A DNA stretch of 64,000 nt from Paraphaeosphaeria minitans (GCA_015832175.1 WJXW01000013.1:992001-1056000); one strand, 5' to 3'; positions 22,518-34,466 are shown, numbered from the stretch's first letter. A program made the numbers and translations. Notes: a model not told the origin generated them from the sequence alone.

Positions 22518-24796
22518 TCAGTACGCAACCATGGCGTTCAAACCCGCAGTCTCACGGTCGAAGTTCTTGTGCTGGGATATGGCAAAGGTATACGCGTCGA
22601 CAAAGTCCATCGCGCCCTTGGCCATCTGAATAGCCTCCTTGAAGCTCTGTGGGGTGACCTGGCTGGCAGTGACGACGCCGTAGCTGTCGACGACCTCGCC
22701 CGAGGTGGAGAAGTCCATGCCGGGCAGGTCGCACGCGTCCTTGACGAACTGAATGGCCTCGCCGGTGGCGCCGATGGCCTTGAGATGGCCAAAGGCCTCG
22801 CGCACCCAGTGGATGGCGCGGCCGTTCTTGCGGAGCGTGGCGACCGACTCGGCGCCGCCGGGGACGAAGACCGAGTCGAACATGGTCGAGCGCATGCCCT
22901 CGAGATGGTGGTCGGCGACAACGCCTTTGCCGGTGGACTTGTCCTCGCCCGCGGCGAAGATTTTGTTACGGCGGGGGGCAATGGTGAAGGGAAGGGCGCC
23001 GGCAGCGGTAAGAGCGGCCTTGATGCCGTTGTAGGCGATGGCGTCGTAGCCGTCTGCGATCATGATGGCAATCATGCGAGTGGCGATGGTGGGCTTCGCA
23101 GGAGCGAAGTCGAGCTGCGAAAGACCCTTGGCTTTCTTGTTGTGCTTCGGACGGCTGGACTCCTTGGGAGGCTCACCACCGACCATCTCGGCGACGGACT
23201 TTGCGAGATCGAGATCGATCTCTGCGATGCGCTGAGTCATGCGCTCGTAGACAATGGGATCGTCGCAGTGGTCGAGCTCGAAGGCAAATGCGTTCATCAT
23301 GTGAGTCTTCTCGGGCTCGGACATCGAGTTGTAGAAGAGCTCGGCCTGGTTCTTGTGCTCCTGGAACTTCTTGCTGCGGAGACGCGTCTTGATGCCAGCA
23401 ACCTTCTCCTCGTAGTCGACATATCCGCCCTCCGCCTTGGTGGCAGGAGGCACAGATTGGAAACGGTTGGGCCAGTAGTTGACGGTACCCTTGGTGATTG
23501 TGTGCCGCATAGCGCCGTCTCGGTTGTGGTTCATGACGGGGCAGACAGGCTTGTTTATGGGCAACTCCTCCCAGTTGATGCCGAGACGGCTGAGCTGGGT
23601 GTCCTGGTAGGAGAAGTTACGGCCCTGGAGAAGAGGGTCGTCACTGAAGCCGATACCGGGCACAAGGTGACCCGTGGCAAATGCGACTTGCTCGGTCTGA
23701 GTGAAGTACTCATCTGGGTTGCGGTTGAGCTCAAGCTCACCAATGTATCGGATGGGAACCAACTCCTCGGGCCAAACCTTGGTAGCATCAAGGATATCAA
23801 AATCAAAATCGTCCTCCTTGCCTTCGGGGATGCACTGGATACCAAATTTCCACTTGGGGTATGCGCCGCTCTCGATAGCAGTGTAGAGATCCTTGCGGTG
23901 GAAATCAGGATCTTGCCCAGCAATCTTTAGGGCCTCGTCCCAGACCAAACTGTGGACACCGAGCTCAGGCGTGTAGTGGAATTTGACGAAGTTCCTCTCG
24001 CCCTTGGCGTTGATGAGTGTGAAGGTGTTGACACCGAAACCCTGCATCATACGGAATGAACGGGGAATGGAACGATCCGACATGGCCCAGAAGTGCATGT
24101 GGGTGGTCTCAGGGTGCAGGTACTGGAAGTCCCAAAAGTTGTTGTGTGCAGATTGTGCCTGAGGAATCTCATTGTGAGGCTCGGGCTTACCGGCGTGGAT
24201 AACATCGGGGAACTTCATAGCATCCTGGATGAAAAAGACGGGAATGTTGTTTCCAACGATGTCCCAGTTACCCTCCTCTGTGTAATGCTTGACAGCGAAT
24301 CCACGCACATCGCGGACGGTGTCTGCGGAGCCACGGCTACCGAGGACCGTGGAGAATCGAACGAATACGGGTGTCTCGCGGGAGGTATCTGTTAGGACCT
24401 TCGCAGATGTGACGTCTGCAGCTGACTCGAGGAGAGTGAACTTTCCGAAGGCCCCGACACCTCGTGCATGGACAACGCGTTCGGGAATGCGCTCGTGATC
24501 AAAGCGGTGAATCTGTGGTGGTAAGTAAACGAATGTGCAATTGTTGGATGTGGGTGGCGACGGACCTTTTCGCGTGAGAATCCATCTTCCAACAGCATAG
24601 GACCGGTCTTATCGTCCGTGGCGACCTTCAGCCAGTCGTCTGTGTTGGTCTGCTTGGTGCCCCAGTCGGACGTTATCCTGTAGCTCGGGTCGTGAACATC
24701 TTTGGTGTTGGCGGCCAACTGGGCAGCCTTCGTGTCTTTTGCGCTCATTGCTTCTTGGATCTTCTCTCTGCCTTGGGATAGAATGCTGGACGCCAT
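22518..24796 (-). CDS. Large-subunit catalase with C-terminal DJ-1/PfpI-like domain
   Basis: Two exons, 24796-24566 and 24512-22518, with a 53-bp intron; 741 residues, typical of clade 2 large-subunit haem catalases (bacterial HPII, fungal CatA/CatB). It converts hydrogen peroxide to water and oxygen. Visible: catalytic His about residue 92 in RVVHARG, the GNNIPVFFIQD segment with the catalytic Asn about 165, and the haem-ligand Tyr at 379 in NFSYQDTQ. From about residue 545 a flavodoxin-like DJ-1/PfpI domain follows (RMIAIMIADGYDA, VFVPGGAES), diagnostic of this clade. No signal peptide is visible, so it resembles the intracellular CatA type more than secreted CatB. An in-frame upstream ATG at 24835 would add 13 residues; I prefer 24796 because MASSI starts a normal family N-terminus. 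Confidence 0.95.
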
Positions 24797-27565
24797 ATTC
24801 GTGTTTTGGTGGGAGTCAATTGCAAAGAGTTCCAAAAATTATGCTGGGTAAAGGGTCGTGGCGGGGGATCGTATATAAAAAAGGAAGCTGTCGTCGTCAT
24901 GACATCATTTTATTGCACGAACATGACCTTTGCCTGCATCGCTACGCGACGTTGACAGGCGCTCGTCTGAACGGGCACCTGTAGCCGTTCTTTTGGCACA
25001 CATTTGGACGCGCTCCTGGTCTACTGGGCCAATAGGCGATTTGATGACGACGAGCAATGACCGGGAAATGCTCGATGATGTGAATTGCGGAGTCGCACTA
25101 ATGGCTAATGCGGGTCGCCCATGCCAGAATCGAGAATTCGATGCTGAGAAATGGGCGTCGTTCGTGCTTCTATCCCCTTGCACATTTTACCTAGGTATCG
25201 ATGACGAGCCGCGAACCAAGGTCGGAGAACTACCGGCGCGCCCTCTCTTCAGCGAAGTGTTGATTGACCTAGATACTCCATTACTCCCGTAGTTATCGGT
25301 CTGCGAGCACTTGGTGGCTGTTGACGAAGAGATGGCCCCTTTTCCAGCAGCTTTTCGCCACATCGCAGGGACGGATCGCACGAATGAGCCCCAGTAGACT
25401 ATGCGGTGGAGTTGATATCATCATCGCAGAGATGCCGAGGGTGGCCGAGGGTCACGTGATTGCCCCTCCCCACGTGGAGAACTGGGGCATGGTCATCCGC
25501 ACGGACCTGGTGGCTGAGTGAAGCGCTTCCTCTGAACTTGGAAGTTCGGCATAATGAAACAGGTGATTGAAAAGACAACGAGACAAAGCTTGCACAACAG
25601 TTCAGATGGAAAGACGGCTCGGCATCGCAGAGGTAGGTGCCTACCTACTTACAGCGCCCTCGGAACCGCGGTCCAAGTTTGAGCTGTGCCAACCTCGCGA
25701 TAGGTATGGCAACACCCGCAACATTGCCGGCAAGTGGGCACCCTCCACAGAATGTGGTCCGAGGACTGAAACTCGAGATTCGCTTATGTAGGGCTTCGTC
25801 TGTGATAGTAAAGCCTCAAGGTGCATCTGCATACCATCAACCTACCGCATTGGACGCATGGCGCAGGGGAGGCGAGCGAGCGCTTGAAGACCGGGGCAAT
25901 GCTGGAAAGACGCATTTCGTCAGGCTTTCTTTCTCTTCGGCCGGTGACCTGCTGTATTGGACCTGGCCGGCAATGAGCTCTCGACGAGAAAATGGACGGA
26001 AGAAAGAATGGGCGCAATAATCAGATGGCTAGCAATAGGAGATGGTACACGATTTAGATTAGATGATGGTATCCACCATGCATGGAAACACGAGAGTATT
26101 GTTCCATCCTTTGGGTGGAGACAAGAAGCCGTTTCGGATGGATTCGCAGTTCCAGCGTTGCTTTCGGATCCCGCGTGGGAGGACTCGCTGCTGGTGATCA
26201 CAATCGAGCAAGGTGTGGACGACCTCCTGCTGGGCCGGGCTCTTCTCAAGGACTTGTGCGTCCATGTCGTGGGTCATAGGTCGCGGACGATGATGCCCAG
26301 GGTCGCGGCACCTTTCACGGCGCATTGCTGGATCGTCCACGTCGTTTACGAGCCATGCGCTGTTAGGAATACTGAGACATATCAGAGCTGTTGACATTGG
26401 TAGAGCACGAAAGCGTTGCAGGCTGGCAAGACCATGGCGCATGTGACAGGCGTCTTCCGGGCCCGCTCTTGCATTATGCTCAAGTAAGTGCATGTATTGC
26501 GGCACCCCGCATTATGCACAGTCAGACAGACGAGGATCCAGTGGGGAATGGCGATCAAACGTCAGATTGCCAATGGAGCCTCGGTCTGATCGCGGAAGAA
26601 AGGACCGAACGGCGCCACGACGGAGAAGAGTCGTCTTCGCAGCGAGCCGAAACAGTATCTATCGGGCAGGTCCCGGGCCCAGCAACTGTGCCACGATTAG
26701 GATATTGAAGGTGATGGCGCGAAGGCTGTAGGGATCATCTGGAAGCGATGGGGCGTCGAATAAAGAAGGAGACGAACGATGAAACGACAGACCGTCTGTA
26801 GCTAGCGCCAGAGATGTCGTCTACTACGGCGTCGCGGAAGACGGGCGGTGCGAGAGGGAAAATGGACCCTGGCGCATCCACATCGCGAGATGACAGGCAC
26901 AGTGGATCGACGTGCGCCTTGCTCGGCCCGCGGCGCTAGCACCCGAAGAGGGAAAGACGGGCCGTTTGATGAGAAGACACGACTTGTGCGCTCATGTAGA
27001 GGGAATGATTGCTTCCACGATGATCTGCCATCCTTCCATCAGCGGGATCCACAGGGCGGCGCCAGCGCAGTCTACAGCAGCTCGCGACGACAAGTCTTTG
27101 TTCGATGCATCCGTTCAGTCTACAGGCAGCCCGAGAGGACACGTGTTGGGGGCATGATGCATCATGGACGCGTCTCCGGCGAAGCAAGCGACTGGAAGCG
27201 GCGTCTGGCGATGCTCTGGCCGTGGTGCTGTCTCTCTATCAGTGGACGGCAGCGCAAGGGCGGCATTTGGTGCAAGCTCGCGATGTGCCACCCGTTGCTG
27301 CACGCTTGCGTCGTGTGTCGTGGATCCCCTCAGGCTCGAAAGAAGGCCCCAGCCCGACCGGGGTGCCATGTGCGGACGCTCACAAGCAGAGCAGCCATGG
27401 GGTGACGGTCATGGCACAGAGCGGACCAGCTGTGCGGTCATGAGGAGGGCAACGTCACGGGCGCGCTCCTCAACAGCTGCAGCAGCACGGCGGATGCGGG
27501 CGCCCGAGGCTCGGTGCTGTCAATATACCTGCGCGCCGGCACGCGTTGCACAGGGCTCGTCGTCG

Positions 27566-27860
27566 TGTACTGGAGTGGTCTGTACTGGAGGAGTCGTGTA
27601 CTGGAGGAGTCGTGTACTGGAAGAGTCGTGTACTGGAGGAGTCGTGTACTGGAGGAGTCGTGTACTGGAGTGGTCTGTACTGAAGTGGTCTGTACTGGAG
27701 TGGTCTGTACTGGAGTGGTCTGTACTGGAGTGGTCTGTACTGGAGTGGTCTGTACTGGAGTGGTCTGTACTGGAGTGGTCTGTACTGGAGTGGTCTGTAC
27801 TGGAGTGGTCTGTACTGGAGTGGTCTGTACTGGAGTGGTCGTGTGCTGGAGTGGTCGTGT
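27566..27860. repeat. 15/16-bp compound minisatellite
   Basis: One block has period 16 (starts at 27581, 27597, 27613, 27629), core TGTACTGGAGGAGTCG. The next has period 15 from about 27661 to 27840, core TGTACTGGAGTGGTC, about twelve copies. The 15-base block preserves frame, so it yields long false open frames (pentapeptide VLEWS on plus, TPVQT or YRPLQ on minus). Confidence 0.95.
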
Positions 27861-28203
27861 GCCGGGTCGTAGTAGGTATCTTCGTACCAGCGCAGGGCAG
27901 GGCTGACTAAGGTAGACCGTAGAGGCCCAGGATCTGGCATGGCGGTCAATGTGCGCCACGGGCATGGGAAGCACAGGAGGTGCGGCGCTCAAGAGCAGGT
28001 AGGTAGGTGACGGGTGGCGGGTGACGGTGACGGTGACGGGTGACGGGCAGCCTGTGCCTCTCAAGATGATGGCTCGCGGTCCCGGTGCATGGCGTAGGCT
28101 GGCGTAGGCTGGCGGTCGACTGAGTCTGCCGCACGCCGCACGCCGCACGCCGCACGCCGCTCGAAGCCGCGCCCCTAGCCGCGACCCTAGCCCGTCACCA
28201 ACA

Positions 28204-28266
28204 CAGCCCATTGCCCACTGTCCACAGCCCATTGCCCACTGTCCACAGCCCATTGCCCACTGCCTA
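28204..28266. repeat. 21-bp tandem repeat, three copies
   Basis: CAGCCCATTGCCCACTGTCC units start at 28204, 28225 and 28246, grading into degenerate CCCACAG words to about 28300. Confidence 0.9.
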
Positions 28267-28307
28267 CCGCCCATGCCCACAGCCCACAGCCCATACCCAC
28301 AGTCCAT

Positions 28308-28422
28308 GCGGGCTGGCCAAGGAACATTATGCGGGCTGGACAAGGAACAGGATGCGGGCTGGACAAGGAGCAGGATGCGGGCTGGGCAACGAGCAGGATG
28401 CGGGCTGGGCAAGGAACAGGAG
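28308..28422. repeat. 23-bp tandem repeat, five copies
   Basis: GCGGGCTGGACAAGGAACAG-type units start at 28308, 28331, 28354, 28377 and 28400, with single-base variants. Confidence 0.92.
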
Positions 28423-28699
28423 CAGGGAGCAGGCCACAGGGCGCAGGGATCAGGCCCGCGGATTAGCACTTGCAACGGCTGTCCGCAGCTCTTCCATGTT
28501 GCAACAAAACGGCAGCAGTAATTAACGGCGTGCAAAAGAGGCCCGTCTGCTCGGAGCGTGAAGGCCTCGAAGTTATAAAACACCCCACGCCCCTAAGCCC
28601 AAGCCCTCCCTGCATTCTCCCACTTGTAATTAATTCCTCGCACCTCGCGCTGGTGTCGTATTCGCACAAGAGGTACCTCGACCTCTGCTGCCGCCCTCC

Positions 28700-28862
28700 C
28701 CTTCACCTTGACCGTCCACCTCGGCCGTCCACCTCGACCGTCCACCGCCAACATCCAACATCCAACATCCACCGTCCACCGTCCACCGTCCACCGCCCAG
28801 CGCCTACCCTTCATCGTCCACCGCCCACTGTCCACCGCCCACCGTCCACCGCCGGACCCTCT
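28700..28862. repeat. CCGTCCAC-type short tandem repeats
   Basis: Interleaved CGTCCACC, CATCCAA and CGCCCA units fill the ~160 bases that end about 150 bases before the microprotein ATG, and so may be transcribed as part of its 5' leader. Confidence 0.85.
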
Positions 28863-29012
28863 GCCTCCCTGCCCCGCCATCCGCTCTCGTCGCCTGTCGC
28901 TGCCCTCGCCGGAAGAGCCATAGGTATCACATCACCGGCCCGCGTCGCTCGCCAATCGATAGCACCAACCCAAACCGCCCCCCCCTCCCTTACAACAACA
29001 GCACCCGCCAGC

Positions 29013-29159
29013 ATGTGCACGAGAATTCACCACACGTATGCCTGCGGCCACGTCGTGTCGGAAAAGGCTCCCTGCGCGGCCTCACGGTCTGCGAATTGCG
29101 GCGAGAACAAGGTCAAGAACGTCAAACACGACGAAAAATGTGACCGCTGCGACCACTAG
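29013..29159 (+). CDS. Small cysteine-rich protein, 48 residues
   Basis: A 49-codon frame starting at ATG 29013. Cysteines at 2, 11, 21, 29, 43 and 46 and histidines at 6, 7, 13, 39 and 48 make a dense set of potential metal ligands, including a CGH motif and a C-terminal CDRC pair. The composition (KAPC, NCGENK, HDEKCDRC) looks like selected protein rather than chance. There is no signal peptide, so an intracellular zinc-binding or redox microprotein is more likely than a secreted effector. I have the impression that similar ~48-residue proteins with a CGH core occur in other Dothideomycetes, but cannot check it here. No function is known to me. The longer open frame upstream is repeat-derived and unlikely to be translated. 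Confidence 0.65.
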   Translation: MCTRIHHTYACGHVVSEKAPCAASRSANCGENKVKNVKHDEKCDRCDH

Positions 29160-31261
29160 CAGGTACGCGCCCCTTGTTGCACGACGTGCCACCGCAGACT
29201 TTATCCGGACGACATCCCCATGACGGCCGGTGGCACGCAATGGGGTGTCCTCAGCGGGCTTGCATCCTGCGCTCTTAGCAGCGCGGCCCGACATCTACAA
29301 CGCCTGCCGCCAGCCCAGAGCCTCGCGGCTCGCGGTCGCCAGGCTGGCTGGCTGGCAGGCAGCATTTCACGGCGTCACGGAGACAAAAGCACAGGCGTTG
29401 GCTGGCATTGGAGTTTACGGGGCCTGGGACATAGTGAGTCTGGCGTTACGGACCAGTCCGGCCTTGCATCGCACTTCACATCTTGTATTACTCATCGCGT
29501 TTTCCTCCATTTCTACGGGTTTCTTTTTTTTCATGGCTTCTGTTCCGACCTGCGGGCAGATGGGGGAAACGGCCGCCTTGTTTCCTTCGACTCTATTTCC
29601 TACTCTGCGACATGTTTCGACACGCCTCTGTGACGCCAAGGCGGGGCTGCGGGATCAGACAGAAAAGCGATTCAATTAATACAACGTGCGCGCCGGCGAC
29701 CGTGTCCTGAGAGACGGAGTCGCTACGGCTCGCCAATTCCACTTCAGCTGTCCTTGCTTGTTGTAGAGTTGAGTGCATTTTGTCTGCGTCGGGCCAATCA
29801 CCTCAAGATGATCTACCAACCGGTGACGAACGTCTACAGGGCGCGGATGCAGCACCGTTGTTCGCCAATCGGTACGGCAGCGTTGCCCAGGCCGCCTCTA
29901 GATGACCACAGGCCGTGTATTCCAGTCGCCTCGGTCCAGAGCTACACGGCTAACACTACATCTCGATACCAGTTTCGCAAGTCAGCCTAATTCCCCGTCG
30001 ATATTGTTCACCTTGTCTAACCATGGCATCCGTGACGCTCTGGGCTTCTGACAGACGAAGTGGTGTATGCCCAGTGGGGTGATAGGCCGCGATAAGTGCG
30101 TATGCAGCGACAGCACCACGCCCCCCTCATGCCGCCAGGATATCAGATGCGTTACTGTCGACCAGGAAATCACAGCACGGCTGTCAGATTGCGGCGATTC
30201 TCTCATCCCCATGATCTTCCCGCAGTGCACGCAGTGCCCGGGGTCGGCCCGTAAGCCACGTACATGACACCGCCCTGTGCTATGCACTGCCGACAACGTA
30301 TTGTCGTGACCTGAGACCGGAAGTCTTGCTCAACGCGACCCAGCCAACCTCACCGTAGTGTCATGGCCGCCGTGCACACCCTGACAAGTTTGCATGTGAT
30401 GATGTTGCAGCAAGGCCTGTAGATGGAATGGAGGCGATCTTCATATAGCCGCGTATCAAGGTATATTCATCATCGATAAACCACAGCTTCCACATCCGGT
30501 CACTCACAGCCCTGCACTCAGTATGCAACAATCGGCTCAATCGAAACTCAACACTGCATCCACAACCGAGACGGGTGCGATGTCGTGATCAGGTGCGTAT
30601 AATTATATAACTATATGGTGCGCGTAATTTGCGTCAAGCAGCAGCGGACTTGGATGTGCACACAGCGCGCTTCTTCACCCTTGTCCGTCTTGGCTACTAT
30701 ATTCGCCTTACCGTGTATGCACGTGCGTCCATCGGCGTTTAGCCCTGGACGCTTTTGCAAGGCTTGTTCGCTTGTTGCGAGGGGCTGCTGTATGTACGCG
30801 CTGGACTGTGACGCTTTGCAGAAGCGATGCTTCTTCGCTATGGCGTGCATGATCAAGCATATGCATCGACGCCATGCGGCTCTGCTCAACGTTCTATCTA
30901 GGGCAAGTCTAGAAGCTCGTCTTGTTTGCAGGTGCTTCAACCACTGCATCCGCGGGTTGTGGTGGTAAAACGCGTCGTGATTCCAAGCCATCCAGGAACG
31001 TAGACTTGCACTTGAGGTAGATTGTCCGTAGAGAGCCCTGGCGTCGTGATTCTGACTGCATGAAGTGCGGTTGGCGGTTGCGGCAATCGCTGTTATAACC
31101 ATGGTTAGTGTTGGTGTGCAAGGAACGTACATACCTAGGTAGGTGTGGCTGCTGGCCCAAGCGCAGCTCCCGGTCCGGCTTGATACTTGGCGCGGACCGG
31201 TACGGTAGGTAAGCGTGACTTCAGCTTCCAATTTACCCACAACCACCCGTGCCGAAGATCG
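29160..31261. other. Intergenic region upstream of MDM12
   Basis: No recognisable gene; overlapping frames on both strands lack family resemblance. TACCTAGG and GGTACGGTAGG words sit at 31130-31210, in the MDM12 promoter. Confidence 0.45.
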
Positions 31262-32536
31262 ATGTCGATTGATATCAACTGGGAGAAGCTGACGGGCGGC
31301 TCAGATGGTTCTTCGCGGGCGGAGTCGATCCGAGCCTTCATCCATGACCGATTCCAGCAGGTGACGCTGCCGCGTTTCATCCGCTCCGTCCAGGTACATT
31401 CATTCGACTTCGGGAGCATTCCGCCCGAGATTGAGATCAAAGACATCTGCGATCCACTTCCCGACTTTTATGAGGAGGATGAAGATTACCCAGACGATGA
31501 CGAGGATGCGCAAGCACCTGACGATCGCGGGGCTAGCAACGGCCCTCAAGCCCGCCCGACGAAGGAGCGAAGGGGAGGGGCAGAGAGAAGATTGCCTCAG
31601 GTAGAACAGCTTCCTCCGCATCAATCACGTCTAGCGCCGCCGTTCGGAAACCCCAGAACCCCCGGCCTTCGCACCACACTGGCGCCTGTCGAACAGCTGG
31701 GGAGCCCCTTCATCCCGAGGGCCTCCACGCCTGGCATTCCCGGAGGAACTTCCAACATGAACTATTTCCATCTGCCACTGGGGGCGGGCCTATCGGGGAC
31801 AACCACGCCTCTTGCTGCCGTTGCCGGTGCACAGCTCCAAGGTTGGTCCGACTTTAACAGCATGCGACCGACCACCCCAACCAATATGCATCTTCGCCAC
31901 GCTCCGTCAATGAACTCTCTCACCCTGACTCCGCAGTCGAACCCAGACCCCACCACGCGGCCGTCCTCGCAACACCAGCATGATGCAGACCGACGGAACT
32001 CTGTAGCATCGAATCAATCATTAGAGGACAGCTACGACAGGACGCCATCTCCTTCCATCCCCCGTATGCGAGAGCAGAGCCCCGAAGACATCCAAGTAGT
32101 GTCACACGTTCAGTACTCGGGCGATATCAAGATGTCGCTGACTGCAGAAATCCTGTTAGACTACCCCATGCCAAGCTTCGTCGGTATACCGCTCAAGCTG
32201 AACATCACCGGGCTAACCTTTGATGGCGTTGCCATCCTGGCGTACATCAAGAAGCGGGCTCACTTCTGTTTCCTGTCGCCGGAAGATGCTGATGCGCTGA
32301 TTGGAAGCGAAACCAGCCTTGACTCCCTATCGTCCGAGGCGCAGAGGCAGGTTCAACGGCTACGGGTCGGTGGCCTGCTGGAGCATATCAGAGTCGAGAG
32401 CGAGATCGGAGGGCGGGGAGAGGGCGGACAGGTGCTGAAAAATGTGGGCAAAGTGGAGTCGTTCGTCCTGGAACAAGTCAGGCGCATCTTCGAAGACGAA
32501 TTCGTCTACCCAAGCTTCTGGACGTTCCTTGTATGA
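31262..32536 (+). CDS. MDM12: Mdm12, ERMES tethering complex subunit
   Basis: Intronless, 424 residues. Mdm12 is the soluble SMP-domain subunit of the ER-mitochondria encounter structure (with Mmm1, Mdm34, Mdm10), moving phospholipids between the two membranes. The start at 31262 gives the canonical MSIDINWEKL N-terminus; an in-frame ATG 75 bases upstream is not family-like. The SMP domain is split as in other filamentous fungi: N-terminal part to about residue 75 (PRFIRSVQVHSFDFG, PEIEIKDICDPLPDFYEED), a long low-complexity acidic and S/P/T-rich insert of about 200 residues, then the C-terminal part (GDIKMSLTAEILLDYPMPSFVGIPLKLNITGLTFDG in pieces, and VYPSFWTFLV at the end). Length fits the family. 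Confidence 0.96.
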   Translation: MSIDINWEKLTGGSDGSSRAESIRAFIHDRFQQVTLPRFIRSVQVHSFDFGSIPPEIEIKDICDPLPDFYEEDEDYPDDDEDAQAPDDRGASNGPQARPTKERRGGAERRLPQVEQLPPHQSRLAPPFGNPRTPGLRTTLAPVEQLGSPFIPRASTPGIPGGTSNMNYFHLPLGAGLSGTTTPLAAVAGAQLQGWSDFNSMRPTTPTNMHLRHAPSMNSLTLTPQSNPDPTTRPSSQHQHDADRRNSVASNQSLEDSYDRTPSPSIPRMREQSPEDIQVVSHVQYSGDIKMSLTAEILLDYPMPSFVGIPLKLNITGLTFDGVAILAYIKKRAHFCFLSPEDADALIGSETSLDSLSSEAQRQVQRLRVGGLLEHIRVESEIGGRGEGGQVLKNVGKVESFVLEQVRRIFEDEFVYPSFWTFLV

Positions 32537-33092
32537 TACGCTCAGCAAACAGCTAGGTCGGGAGCGCACCACCAAGACAGCAAAGCAATCCCTGGAACGC
32601 ATCAGCCGCCAGACTGCCCTGCCTTGCTGTCACCGATCATGGAGCAAAGGTGGAATAGGCACGCAAGCGCTCCACTTGGTGCAAAGGAGGAACACGTCGG
32701 TAGGGACGCAAGCGCTCCACTGGGTGCAAAGGAGGGGATGGGAACAGCGGGTTAGCCGACGTGCAGCTGTCAGTGCGCCTCGAGAAACTTTGTACCTGCT
32801 GTCAAAATGCAAGCAAGCGCTAGCGCCGTGTTCCTTTGGCGACGGTGATACGGCACAGCATCCCTATTCCCCAGCGTTGAGAGGCAGGTTGCAGTGCATG
32901 GCGGGTACGTGTAGGACGGAGCGGGCCTGGCAACGACGCCTTTACCTACAGAAAGGGCTCTCCGGGAGCATGCTCAAATGGGCGTCGCACCAAAAACGTG
33001 GGTTGGCCTTCTGCCACTCGCGGCTGGGCGCAGAAACGAAGCAGCACAAGTTTTTTGACCGCTCTAAAGTTATCACGGTTACCTACTGGCAG

Positions 33093-33095
<3 letters not shown>

Positions 33096-33131
<36 letters not shown>
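33096..33131. repeat. (CAG)12 trinucleotide repeat
   Basis: Twelve uninterrupted CAG units in non-coding DNA between MDM12 and het-C. Confidence 0.97.
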
Positions 33132-33132
<1 letters not shown>

Positions 33133-33979
33133 CACAATGTCAGGCCATGGGTGTGAGACGGGAGACGAAGGGAGCACGCCCCAGCGAACGCCTGGGTACC
33201 TACTACAGTATCTAGTATCTACCGTACCGTACCAAGGTACCTACCCGTCGCCTTCATGTTCCGCAAAGTGCGACGGTCACTGACCTGTCAAAGCCAGTAC
33301 CCGCGCGACACCCGTGTGCTGATGCTACTCGACACGGCACTCCATCGCGCAGTGCATCCTTCGTCATGTACACGCGCGGTCGTGTGCGCCGCCCTGCCCC
33401 GTTGCGTGTAACGGCGTCTCCTGCCCGATATCTCCCGCGAATCCCGTGGCTCCCGCCTCGACAGCTCGACGTGCCTCCTTGCAGTTTCCATGGTGCATAC
33501 GACCACCCGCCCCGAGTAGCGAATGTGTCCTGTCGACTGTGGAGCGCATCCCCTCCATGTAACGCTGGAGCTGCTTTCAAAGAGGTGCAGCGGCCTGCAG
33601 TGGGGAACACGGGTACTTCGGACGGCAACGTCTGCCCTTGATTGCGCGCAAACGACCCAGTTCGCCGTGTCCGTATCGATGCCATTCTTGGCGTGCGGGC
33701 CAACACTTTGCGGGGTGCAAGGGCGTTTGGTGATCAGACTTGGAAATACGGTACCTATCTACCTACCTCTAGGTTCAGCAAAGCCCTGGAGACCTGATTG
33801 GCGTGCGTCGGACATTGCGCTCGACATGCGGCCATTTCCAGAACGCTCTCACATGCTGCTGTTGCTCATGTTCTTGGCCAGCTAGATACTAGGTAGGTAC
33901 CATGTCCGGGGCTCACTGCCTTACACGTGACTGGGTTCGCACTTGGAGGCTCGCCATTGACCCGAGGTTCTGTCGGCCC

Positions 33980-34045
33980 TACCTACGGTACCTACTACCT
34001 AGTCTACCTGCCTAGTACCGTACCTAGGTAGACTACCTATGGGGC
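33980..34045. repeat. Dense TACCTA/TACCGTA palindromic cluster
   Basis: TACCTA, GGTACC, CCTAGG and TACCGTA words overlap here almost without interruption, forming several short inverted repeats. The same word family recurs across intergenic regions of this window. Confidence 0.85.
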
Positions 34046-34466
34046 TTGACGGCTCTAGCAGCACCTCGATTCCCACATCAGTCCAGGAGAGATTCTACTC
34101 AAGTCCGAATCAGATTTCGTGCGCCTGGCAATCCGAAAACTCTCGCATTTTGGACATGCGCCACCTTTCGTGGCTGTCTTGGCCAAGACACCCCTCCTTA
34201 TGTCATCGCATTGCGGGGCAGCAGGGCAACCTTTGAGAGCTGAAACAGACGTTGCGTCAACTGATCAACAACAACTACCTCCCTACCTAACTGATCAACA
34301 ACAACTGAGCAGACCCCCATCGCTACACCCTGCTCCTACACCGTCTCCCCTACGCTTCACCTGCCGCACTCTCCCTTCGTGCATTAATACTTCCCTCTTG
34401 AGATCACGTTTCACCATTCGCGCAGCTTGAAGGCAGGAGCTCCGCTAGGTTCCCCCCAACTGCAAA

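Larger units (their letters stand above)
24797..29012. other. Gene-poor region (4.2 kb) ending in minisatellites
   Basis: 24797-27560 contains only short overlapping frames without recognisable domains; the most protein-like is 145 codons at 25957-26394 (+), not supported by any family. From 27566 on it is a cluster of tandem repeats described separately, reaching within ~150 bases of the microprotein start. Confidence 0.45.
32537..34466. other. Intergenic region with short repeats
   Basis: No gene recognised. It holds a 30-base direct repeat (32661-32690 and 32706-32735, core ACGCAAGCGCTCCACT), twelve CAG units at 33096-33131, an 18-base direct repeat near 34259 and 34289 (AACTGATCAACAACAACT), and dense TACCTA/TACCGTA words at 33200-33250 and 33980-34045. 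Confidence 0.5.

Noticed and set aside
22569..23930. 453-codon plus-strand frame antisense to catalase
   Set aside because: A mirror of codon bias in the catalase gene, whose motifs and length are decisive.
25957..26394. 145-codon plus-strand frame, and 148-codon minus-strand frame at 26059-26505
   Set aside because: Mildly protein-like but overlapping on opposite strands, with no recognisable domain and no splice partner.
27438..28583. 381-codon minus-strand open frame (and 248-codon plus-strand frame) through the minisatellites
   Set aside because: Openness comes from the 15-base repeat preserving frame; both strands are open at once and flanks have no protein features.
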